Part shown: positions 45,464 through 53,000 of the stretch, piece after piece
Layout: each line of letters starts with the position of its first letter
Position numbering within the stretch: the first letter of the stretch is position 1
NCBI GenBank assembly: GCA_947624285.1
Contig: CANQJS010000003.1
Coordinates: forward strand, 1-64,000
Reading direction: 5' to 3'
From: an uncultured Clostridia bacterium
GTDB lineage: Bacteria; Bacillota; Clostridia; Oscillospirales; Acutalibacteraceae
Length of the DNA stretch: 64,000 nucleotides
Made by a program: the position numbers and the translations under genes
The notes under the pieces: generated by a model
What the model was told of the DNA's origin: nothing
The model's database searches: none
What the model saw: only the letters and a program-made list of their open reading frames with translations

Positions 45464-45492
45464 ATTATACACATTCCTTTATCTAAAATCAA
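45464..45492 (-). promoter_or_regulatory. Promoter of the HipA-like gene
   Basis: Minus strand: -35 TTGATT (45487-45492), 17-base spacer, consensus -10 TATAAT (45464-45469). It starts 6 bases after the sortase stop codon. Confidence 0.8.
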
Positions 45493-45497
45493 CACAA

Positions 45498-46250
45498 TTA
45501 AGTCCTGACTCCGATTAAGATGAATCTTCCGTCTGTCTGCGAATAATCGCAAGTCGACAGAGTAATGAAATGATCCCCATATTCAGCTTCTATCTGGCTT
45601 TCATATAGGGATTTACTCTTGATATGGTATATTAAATTGTTAAAGTTATCCTCATTTGTCTGACTTGAATAACCGTACCATTCATCGTCCGATTTCACCT
45701 TGCATACAGCAAACAATTCATACTCAGTGGTTGTGCCGTTTACTGTGAGGTGTATTGTTCGATGCCCTTTGCAAAACGCGGTTTTCTTGTAATCTAATAA
45801 AACGGAAAACATTTTGCCGTTACGCATATTGTGTCCGTAAATGATAAGGTTATGACTTGTGCCGATAGCACATCTCGCATCGAGAAACGGCGTTCCCGAA
45901 TATGAATATTCACCCTTGTAGTTCCTGCGGAGATAGTATTCGGGGCTGCCATCTTTTTGCATTACGGGGTAACTGATATCCGTGTTGGGTATTCTCACCC
46001 ACGCAACGCAGTTTTCGATCTGAGGCGTTTCCGGATTTGTTGAGGATTTTGCTGATTCAGTAGTGCCGTTATCATCAGAAAATATAATGCTTTCAAGTTC
46101 GCTTATTTCTTTTTCTGCTGTCCTTGATTCAAAATGCCATTGATTCATTGCTAAAAGGCAAATGAATACGATTATAAAACTGACGGCTATTACCTTGTTA
46201 TGCCACGACTTTTTTGATTTTTTCTTCGTCGAAGCAGTCCTTTCCGTCAA
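45498..46250 (-). CDS. srtB: Class B sortase
   Basis: A 250-residue membrane-anchored transpeptidase that would attach the surface adhesin encoded at 50063-56494 to peptidoglycan or cross-link it. Basic N-terminus, transmembrane helix about 20-36, catalytic His140 (IIYGHNM), Cys234 (TLSTCDYS) and Arg242 (GRFILIGV). The arrangement and length fit class B. The only in-frame start is TTG 46250, without a clear ribosome site, inside the end of the upstream gene, so it probably depends on translational coupling. Confidence 0.92.
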   Translation of the reverse strand: MTERTASTKKKSKKSWHNKVIAVSFIIVFICLLAMNQWHFESRTAEKEISELESIIFSDDNGTTESAKSSTNPETPQIENCVAWVRIPNTDISYPVMQKDGSPEYYLRRNYKGEYSYSGTPFLDARCAIGTSHNLIIYGHNMRNGKMFSVLLDYKKTAFCKGHRTIHLTVNGTTTEYELFAVCKVKSDDEWYGYSSQTNEDNFNNLIYHIKSKSLYESQIEAEYGDHFITLSTCDYSQTDGRFILIGVRT

Positions 46251-46788
46251 TGTCGGGTATCAGTTCGCCCTGCATTGAGGCGTTGAAGTAAATGGCGAGA
46301 AATCTCTTAATATCATCTTTGCTTGCTCTCTTGACCTCGAAACCCTGTTCGGATATTGCCTTTTCAATACGGTTTGAAATGGTGAATATCTGTTCCTCTT
46401 TCTCACGCTTGAAACGCGCAATAAACATAAACTGTCGTGCGGTAGACATTTCAAGCTGAATATTGTCGAGATAATCTATATCTTTTGAGAGACATTCTCT
46501 GACATGTTCATTTTGTTCTTGTGAACGCCTTTCGGTCATATAACTCTTGTTGTTATCAAATCTCTCGCAAGAGTCGATGCATGTTATTTCAAGATTCGGC
46601 TGCGCGGAAAACACTTGCATTAAATGCCATATCTTGAGTGTGATATTTTCCTTTGAAAGCACCGATATATTTGTCGGGCTGACAAGATAATAAATGAGCT
46701 CACCGTTTCTCGTTTTAAGACCTCTTTTGGAAAAGGTTTCGATACCGATGAGTTCCTGAACGGAATTGATTTTTTTCTTCTTTTTCAT
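46198..46788 (-). CDS. Conjugation protein resembling a detached VirB4 N-terminal domain
   Basis: A 196-residue protein (SVQELIGIETFSKRGLKTRN, then MSTARQFMFIARFKREKEEQ) placed between PrgI and the ATPase genes. Position, size and the ARQFMFIARF-type segment suggest the N-terminal domain that in other systems is fused to VirB4. ATG 46788 after GAGAGGTGAT is preferred over GTG 46797. Its 3' end overlaps the sortase start by 53 bases. The domain assignment is by pattern only. Confidence 0.6.
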   Translation of the reverse strand: MKKKKKINSVQELIGIETFSKRGLKTRNGELIYYLVSPTNISVLSKENITLKIWHLMQVFSAQPNLEITCIDSCERFDNNKSYMTERRSQEQNEHVRECLSKDIDYLDNIQLEMSTARQFMFIARFKREKEEQIFTISNRIEKAISEQGFEVKRASKDDIKRFLAIYFNASMQGELIPDIDGKDCFDEEKIKKVVA

Positions 46789-46789
46789 G

Positions 46790-47065
46790 TCAATCACCTC
46801 TCAGCTTCCATTCAAAGTATTGTTGCGTAGAAATGAAATACCGCACGGCGTACTTGATATAGTCACGGATAGTGATCTCATCCGACTGTATCGTCAAAAA
46901 TGCGTAGGCCGCCGTAAGGGCGGCAGGGATTACGAATGCTGTTGCGGCGAAAATGATTGCGGAGAGAAGGGCGGCAATCATAATAATTGCAAAGTCTTTC
47001 AAACTCCACAACCACAGCGTTGCGTGGGATTTCATATTCTGCGGATAGATATATAGTTTGTTCAT
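46790..47065 (-). CDS. PrgI family inner-membrane channel protein
   Basis: A 91-residue protein with two adjacent transmembrane segments (about 25-60, FAIIMIAALLSAIIFAATAF) and a short C-terminus with YFISTQQYFEWK. It matches the PrgI/VirB3-like family that precedes VirB4 in Gram-positive T4SS operons. Overlaps the preceding gene by 4 bases (ATGA) and ends at the start of the VirB4-N-like gene. Confidence 0.85.
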   Translation of the reverse strand: MNKLYIYPQNMKSHATLWLWSLKDFAIIMIAALLSAIIFAATAFVIPAALTAAYAFLTIQSDEITIRDYIKYAVRYFISTQQYFEWKLRGD

Positions 47066-47658
47066 TGTGATATGCCTCCGATATCTTCGTTTAGCTCTGC
47101 GTTGAATTCTTCAAGAAGATTCATTATCGTTGTATTATATTCTTTTTGACAGAACTCTTCCATCAGCGAAATTATGAGATTTTTCTCTTTCTCTGTCGGA
47201 AAATACTCCATTGTTTCGCTCTGACTGTTTTCTTTGTTAATGAAATAGTAGCACGATAACTCATTCGATTCGGGCGCATATCTTGCATAGAAATTTACCC
47301 ATGAACCGTCTTCCGCGCAGACATTAACGGCAAACTTTTTATTCACATCAAAGAATGTTCCGATGTATGAGGTTACGGAAGTTCCGTCATCCTCGATTTC
47401 AAGATCCTCAACATCAAGCTGATTTGCCGTAAATCCCTCTGCCATATCAAGCATCTCCTTTGATACTATCCTTGCCGAATACGGCTTGATAAAGAAATTG
47501 TTGGTATTGCCGATATAATCAAAATCGGTAGTCACCTTGAAACCGTCAATCACTTCGTTCTCTTGAAGGCATAACGCATTGAGCATTTGTTCTTTGGTAA
47601 AAATCGGGTTGCCGTCGTTATTTTCCATTTCAAGTTCGATTTCAATTTTAACTTTCAT
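47062..47658 (-). CDS. Hypothetical conjugation-operon protein
   Basis: A 198-residue acidic soluble protein beginning MKVKIEIELEMENNDGNPIF. The first half is beta-rich (TDFDYIGNTNNFFIKPYSAR) and the last 60 residues are helical (TEKEKNLIISLMEEFCQKE). It lies between the VirB6-like and PrgI genes, 4 bp after the former and overlapping the latter, so it belongs to the transfer operon. No family that I can name with confidence. Confidence 0.6.
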   Translation of the reverse strand: MKVKIEIELEMENNDGNPIFTKEQMLNALCLQENEVIDGFKVTTDFDYIGNTNNFFIKPYSARIVSKEMLDMAEGFTANQLDVEDLEIEDDGTSVTSYIGTFFDVNKKFAVNVCAEDGSWVNFYARYAPESNELSCYYFINKENSQSETMEYFPTEKEKNLIISLMEEFCQKEYNTTIMNLLEEFNAELNEDIGGISQ

Positions 47659-47662
47659 ATCG

Positions 47663-48589
47663 TCACTTCCCTATAGCTTTAGCAAGATGAACAGCCGTTG
47701 ATGTCATGTGTACAGCGCTCATCATATTAAATTTAACGCTTGTATCAAGTCCGAAACGCTCGGCAATCCTCGGCACTTCGGATGCGGACATCATAATGCC
47801 GATAGCAAGGAGAGCATTTTCTTTCCATGTCAACAGTCCGAGAAAGAGCAGGGTGGTTTGCAAAAAAGCAGTTAAGCATAACGCTATGACTTGCTTTATC
47901 CATTGCGTAAAACCGTCACCGTAACCTCTCGGAATAGAGAACATATACAGAGATCCGACTGCGATTTGAATGAGAAGTATCCCGCCGCGCTTGATATTGT
48001 CAAAGAATACTTTGACAGTACAATAAGCCAGTGCAATCAACATAAGCAGATTCGCCAGTGAAAACCTCACCAATACTATTGAGGGATCCAACTCAGATTG
48101 CAGGATGAATAAAGCGACTTCACCGAGATTCGTTCCTCGTGTTGAAGCGAACAGCGTTGTTAGACCGCCTGATAAAGTATTTTGCAGCGAAATACAGAAT
48201 TTATATAATTCTATCGGTATAACGGTAAACAGCGATGAAGCCAAAAAACCTTTGATCCAGTTCAGAGCAGTTCCTTTTATGCTTGCTCTGCCGTTTTGAT
48301 ATTCGATTGCCAAATCAAAAGCGGATACAGCGATACCGACCAAGAACATTGTAACGCCGAAATAGCCGAATAGCCTTACAACTGCTTGCACCCAACTCAA
48401 ATTGAACATTTGCACACCATAACCGCTTATGAGTGTGAAAAAACTTGCGATACCATCGAAAAATATGGTATAAAGCCATTGGATGAAACGGTTTAATATC
48501 CCGTCAATAACGACATTTGATATCGTTGATAACGCATCTCCGATTGCGCTTCCCATGCCTGAGATTATATCTCCTAACCAATCAAACAA
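47663..48589 (-). CDS. virB6: VirB6/TrbL-like polytopic conjugation protein
   Basis: A 308-residue membrane protein with about six hydrophobic segments (for example LFGYFGVTMFLVGIAVSAF and LANLLMLIALAYCTVKVFF) and a C-terminal cytoplasmic tail. It corresponds to the VirB6-like protein of Firmicutes elements. It starts with TTG 48589 after an ideal AGGAGGTG site. A strong terminator (48605-48642), belonging to the HEPN gene, ends only about 15 bases upstream. Confidence 0.88.
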   Translation of the reverse strand: MFDWLGDIISGMGSAIGDALSTISNVVIDGILNRFIQWLYTIFFDGIASFFTLISGYGVQMFNLSWVQAVVRLFGYFGVTMFLVGIAVSAFDLAIEYQNGRASIKGTALNWIKGFLASSLFTVIPIELYKFCISLQNTLSGGLTTLFASTRGTNLGEVALFILQSELDPSIVLVRFSLANLLMLIALAYCTVKVFFDNIKRGGILLIQIAVGSLYMFSIPRGYGDGFTQWIKQVIALCLTAFLQTTLLFLGLLTWKENALLAIGIMMSASEVPRIAERFGLDTSVKFNMMSAVHMTSTAVHLAKAIGK

Positions 48590-48604
48590 TTGGTTTCACC
48601 TCCT

Positions 48605-48642
48605 AATCAAAAAGGAGAATGCTATGCTGCATTCTCCTTTTT
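48605..48642 (-). terminator. Terminator of the HEPN-motif gene, just before virB6
   Basis: Perfect 14-bp stem AAAAAGGAGAATGC/GCATTCTCCTTTTT around a 6-base loop. The stop codon of the HEPN gene lies within the hairpin and the virB6 ribosome site begins a few bases after it. Confidence 0.85.
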
Positions 48643-49110
48643 ATATTCTTTATTGGCATATGATTTAGTTTTCTTAATCTGGTTAACTGCTTCTTGATAG
48701 TATTTAAAAATACTTTTAAAATTATTTTCGTCTAAGCATATATAAGATGATTGATTTCCATTTTTGTTAAAATCCTTAAAAACGAAATATACATTGCCTT
48801 TCGTATTCTTAACTTTAGTTCTACCATGGAAAATAGAGTTTCTAATATGCCTCAAAAGATCCTCACACCAAGAACTACTTTTTGTCATTTTAATTATGTT
48901 TTTGCATCCACTCGGATTAAATGAAGCCAATTCTTTGGATTTCATATAATTTATATCATCGCTGTTTAAGTTTTCTAATCGTTTCAGTTTTTTTGAAAAC
49001 TTCGCTTTATCGAATCTTTCAAATTGCGAAAAACGATTTTCATCAGCTAAGATTTTCAGACACTCATAACAATCACGGTTTCTAATATAATCAAAAAAAC
49101 TCATAATCAT
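48622..49110 (-). CDS. HEPN-motif protein, cargo gene in the T4SS operon
   Basis: A 162-residue Lys-rich protein, predicted mostly helical. Residues 86-97 (LLRHIRNSIFHG) carry the R-X4-H signature (Arg90, His95) of HEPN-domain ribonucleases, in the usual RN-x-x-x-HG form. HEPN nucleases act in toxin-antitoxin and phage-defence systems; no MNT-type antitoxin neighbour is present. Two ATG codons (49110 and 49104) fit the AAAGGGG site. The gene has its own extended -10 promoter and a terminator containing its stop codon, as a self-contained insert between DUF3852 and virB6. Clearly more AT-rich than the transfer genes. Confidence 0.68.
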   Translation of the reverse strand: MIMSFFDYIRNRDCYECLKILADENRFSQFERFDKAKFSKKLKRLENLNSDDINYMKSKELASFNPSGCKNIIKMTKSSSWCEDLLRHIRNSIFHGRTKVKNTKGNVYFVFKDFNKNGNQSSYICLDENNFKSIFKYYQEAVNQIKKTKSYANKEYKKENAA

Positions 49111-49130
49111 ATTCCCCTTTCTGTAGTTAT

Positions 49131-49139
49131 ATTATAACA
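49131..49139 (-). promoter_or_regulatory. Extended -10 promoter of the HEPN-motif gene
   Basis: Minus strand TGTTATAAT: a TG-N extension and consensus TATAAT (49131-49136) about 20 bases upstream of the start codon, with no good -35 box. Confidence 0.65.
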
Positions 49140-49193
49140 TATTAAAAATATAAATTGGGGAGCAATCCGCCAACTGTACTATTTTTGGGACTA

Positions 49194-49538
49194 TTACATT
49201 CCGACTACCGACCAAATGTAAAGTGGTGCAGTCAGCGTAAAGATAAGACAGGCGAAAAGAATTGCGGGAGCGGAAAACTCAAACTGTCCGTGCTTTTTGT
49301 AGTCAAAGTATGCCGTACCGACTTTAACAAAAAACAGAACAGCGAGGATCATATCTACCACGGGGAAGACAACATTATTTACCACTGTTTTGATCTGCGA
49401 CTTTGCGGCATTCCATGTTGATTCGATTGCCCCTGCGACATCGCCGGAGCCGGCGGCATATGCCGTCATAGCCGTGAATGCACATACGAGTAAAAGCACT
49501 ATCATAAAGATAGCAATGTGTTTCTTTTTAATCTTCAT
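49194..49538 (-). CDS. DUF3852 / Maff2-family membrane protein
   Basis: A 114-residue protein with a signal or first transmembrane segment (about 6-27, HIAIFMIVLLLVCAFTAMTA), a hydrophilic link, a second hydrophobic segment (VVFPVVDMILAVLFFVKVG), and a third near the C-terminus. It is the small pilin-like or channel protein that precedes virB6 in many Firmicutes conjugative elements. ATG 49538 follows AAGGAGG at 6 bases. The gene is preceded by two related stem-loops (49560-49594 and 49641-49678). Confidence 0.85.
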   Translation of the reverse strand: MKIKKKHIAIFMIVLLLVCAFTAMTAYAAGSGDVAGAIESTWNAAKSQIKTVVNNVVFPVVDMILAVLFFVKVGTAYFDYKKHGQFEFSAPAILFACLIFTLTAPLYIWSVVGM

Positions 49539-49559
49539 AAATACCTCCTTGAATGTTTT

Positions 49560-49678
49560 GGGCAGGAGGTATCTCTTTGAAAGCCATCCTGCCCATGCGA
49601 AACAGTTTTTTAAAATAGATTTTTTTGATTCGACTGTTGCGTGCAGGAGGCTGTATTGTTCTAACAACCATCCTGCAC
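49560..49678 (-). promoter_or_regulatory. Two tandem related stem-loops in the leader of the DUF3852 gene
   Basis: Read on the minus strand, two similar units each have a hairpin with an AGGATGG 5' arm and a CCTCCT 3' arm, flanked by CTGTTT(T/C)GC. Stems are GTGCAGGA/TCCTGCAC (49641-49678) and GGGCAGGA/TCCTGCCC (49560-49594). The second base pair changes from T-A to G-C between units, a compensatory change that supports a selected RNA structure. The lower hairpin ends 10 bases before the ribosome site. Confidence 0.65.
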
Positions 49679-49721
49679 ACGCAAAACAGCCATTAAAGCA
49701 TTGTTGCTTGAATATTAAATT

Positions 49722-50063
49722 TTAGGTCGCATATTCTCTCAGTATTTTCTCGCACTCGTCATCTTTGATGTAATGGATTACCCGTTTGAATTGGAGCGCT
49801 GTTTTCAATTCAGCTTGCATTCCTTGGGTTAAAATATTTCCAAATACCCACACATCACTTGCTGTGAGTAATTGGTCTAATCCGAGTGATCTGCCTAAAT
49901 CTCTTTGCGCGGGATCGTTATCGTCAAGCACTAATGCGTAGAGATGCGGTACAAGGGGAATCATACCGCATCTTTCATATACATACTTTGAATACGCAAT
50001 AGCGTTTTTTATGTTTTGTTTGATATTACCTTTCAGCGGACTGCAAATATACGCTCTTTTCAT
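49722..50063 (-). CDS. DUF4406/nucleoside deoxyribosyltransferase-like protein
   Basis: A 113-residue Rossmann-like protein: RAYICSPLKGNIKQNIKNAI at the N-terminus, PLVPHLYALVLDD in the middle and SDVWVFGNILTQGMQAEL near the C-terminus follow the pattern of DUF4406/DUF7768 proteins related to nucleoside 2-deoxyribosyltransferases. Such small proteins are common passengers on phages and conjugative elements. The start overlaps the adhesin stop codon as TAATG, so it is coupled to the adhesin gene. Confidence 0.75.
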   Translation of the reverse strand: MKRAYICSPLKGNIKQNIKNAIAYSKYVYERCGMIPLVPHLYALVLDDNDPAQRDLGRSLGLDQLLTASDVWVFGNILTQGMQAELKTALQFKRVIHYIKDDECEKILREYAT

Positions 50064-53000
50064 TATTCCTCATCTTCATATTTCTTAGACTTGATTTTGA
50101 GGATTGCGGCTGATACGGCTGCACCGATTGCAATCATGCAGAGACCGATCACAACACCATAATTACGATTATCGCCAGTGTACGGAGTATCTACCTTTGG
50201 TGTATCAACGATAATTTTATCATTCTCTATGGTAATTTCGAGAATCTGCCCGTCCTCGGTGATTTCGATATCGTGCTTTTGGTTGTCAAGTACATATCCG
50301 TCTATGGTTGACTTCTCATAAAGAACATATTTGCCGTAGGGGAGTCCAATTTCGGCTATGCCGTTCTCATTGGTGGTGAGCTCGGCAACGATGTTTCCGT
50401 TCTCATCTTCGATTATAAACACAACGCCTACAAGAACCGTTTTCTTGTCTTTGCCGTCTACCTTAGTAATGATAAGTTTTCCTGCTTTCTTCCTGTTCGT
50501 TATTTCAGCTTTAACAGTTACGCCGTCCTCGGTAATGCTGAACGGATAGAGTGTATCGTCAAGAACATAGGATTCATCGCAAGAGAATTCCTGATAGAAA
50601 TAGTTGCCGTAAATAAGACCTTCAAAGGTGGCTACGCCGTTTTTATCGGTGTATCCCTCTGCGATAATGTTGCCGTCCTCATCATAAATGCGGAAACCGA
50701 CATTGGGAAGGACTTCACCACTGGAAACATCAATCTTGGTAATCTCAAAATTGCCTTCTTTCTTACTGTTCGTCATTTCAGCTTTAACAGTCACGCTGTC
50801 TTCTCTGATGCTGAACGGGTAGAGAGTATCGTCAAGAACATAGGATTCATCGCAAGAAAATTCCTGATAGAAATAATCGCCGTAGATGAGGCTTTCAAAG
50901 GTGGCTACGCCGTTTTCATCTGTGTATCCTTCTGCGATAATGTTGCCGTCCTCATCATAAATGCGGAAACCTACATTGGTAAGAACCTCGCCGGTAGAAA
51001 TGTCAGTTTTGGTAATCTCGAAGTTACCCTCTTTCTTCCTGTTTGTCATCTCTGCCTTAACGGTTACGCCATCCTCGGTAATACTGAACGGATAGAGTGT
51101 ATCATCAAGCACATAAGACTCATCGCAAGAAAATTCCTGATAGAAATAATCGCCATAGATGAAGTTCTCAAAGGTGGCTACGCCGTTTTCATCGGTGTAT
51201 CCCTCCGCGATAGCATTGCCGCCCTCGTCATAGATTCTAAAACCTACATTGGTAAGAACCTCGCCGGTAGAAATATCAGTTTTGGTAATCTCAAAATTAC
51301 CCTCTTTCTTCCTGTTCGTCATTTCAGCTTTAACAGTCACGCCATCCTCGGTAATACTGAACGGATAGAGTGTATCATCAAGCACATAAGACTCATCGCA
51401 AGAGAATTCCTGATAGAAATAATCGCCGTAGATGAGGCTTTCAAAGGTGGCTACGCCGTTTTCATCGGTGTATCCCTCTGCGATAACATTGCCGCCCTCA
51501 TCATAAATGCGGAAACCAACATTGGTAAGAACCTCGCCGGTAGAAATGTCAGTTTTGGTGATCTCAAAGTTACCCTCTTTCTTCCTGTTCGTCATTTCAG
51601 CTTTAACAGTCACGCCGTCTTCTCTGATGCTGAACGGGTAGAGTGTATCATCAAGCACATAAGACTCATCGCAATAGAATTCCTGATAGAAATAATCGCC
51701 ATAAACGAGATTCTCCACATAATATCTTCCGTTCTTGTCGGTATAGCCCTCCGTTACGAGATTCATATCCTTATCGTAGATATGGAAGCCGACGCCGGGG
51801 ATTGCTTCGCCGGTGTCACTATCAACCTTTTTGATCTTAGCATTGCCGTAAATATGCCTGTTGTCAATGCGGATATTGATGGTTACGCCATCATCGGTAA
51901 TATAAACATGATGCTGAGTGGCATCAAGTATATAGGATTCAGGCGGAGCAATTTCCTTAACTATCCATTCACCGTATGGAACATTTTCAAATGCGAAGCT
52001 ACCGTCCTCTGTTGAGATAACGGTTGCAATTGCGTTTCCCTCGGTGAATTCAATAGTACCGGGGGCGAATATGCCTATAAGCGCACCCGCAAGAGCTTCC
52101 TGCTTCTCGCCAACCTTTATGCCCTTAACTGTTCCGCGCTTTAGAGTGTTTTCAATGGCTTCGTCGTTATTGATTTTGATTTCATATACAGAAGTATCCG
52201 ATCCTCTGTATTCAGTTTCGAATTCATACTTAGTGTCAGATATGAAATAATGGTTATCAACATTGATTTCTTTTGCGTACCATTTGAAGCCTATCGGCAG
52301 ATCGCAGTCAAAGGCGATATTGCCGTTTTTATCGCAGTTCGCAATGGTAACAAGACCGTCCTTTGGAATTACGGAGCCGTCCGCAGACTTGATATTTTCG
52401 GCCGCAAATATACCGAACTGCACTGAGATAATTTCGCCGTTCATTCCGATTTTGTAAGCAATGTCATTTTCCAGAATCTTTGAAAGAGAAACGCAGACTT
52501 TCTGTCTTTCGTTATATACCGAAAGATCGGTTGAGGTGACTTTCATGTTCTGTCCGGCGTAAGTAAGTTCTACGATGAACTCATTTGAATTTAGCACAAA
52601 GGTGTTCGGAGCGGTTTTCTCTTTTACGATATACTTTCCGAGATATAACTGCTTTGATTCCGCTGTACCGTTTTTGCCTGTAGTTACGGTGTCAACGAGC
52701 TGTCCTTTCTTGTACCTTACCGTACCTTCGGGAGTGATGATGTCCTCATATGCGTAGATTTCAAATACAGCGTTTGCAAGTGCCTGATCTGAATATATCG
52801 GAGAATAGATATCGTTAGATTCCGTAACGGATGTGAATACTTCACCTGTCTTGGTGATCTCTATTACGCCTTTCTGCGGCACATTCGGTCTGTTGATAGT
52901 GATAATGGTTAATTCATTCTCTTTTGTGCTGTCTTCCTGTTTAACATCAAAAAGTATCGGCGTAGAATCAAGGATGTAACCGTATGGAGCCTGCACCTCA

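Noticed and set aside
50486-51578. CRISPR-like array
   Set aside because: The 273-bp repeats are continuous coding CnaB units without spacers. No CRISPR array or cas gene was seen anywhere in the window.
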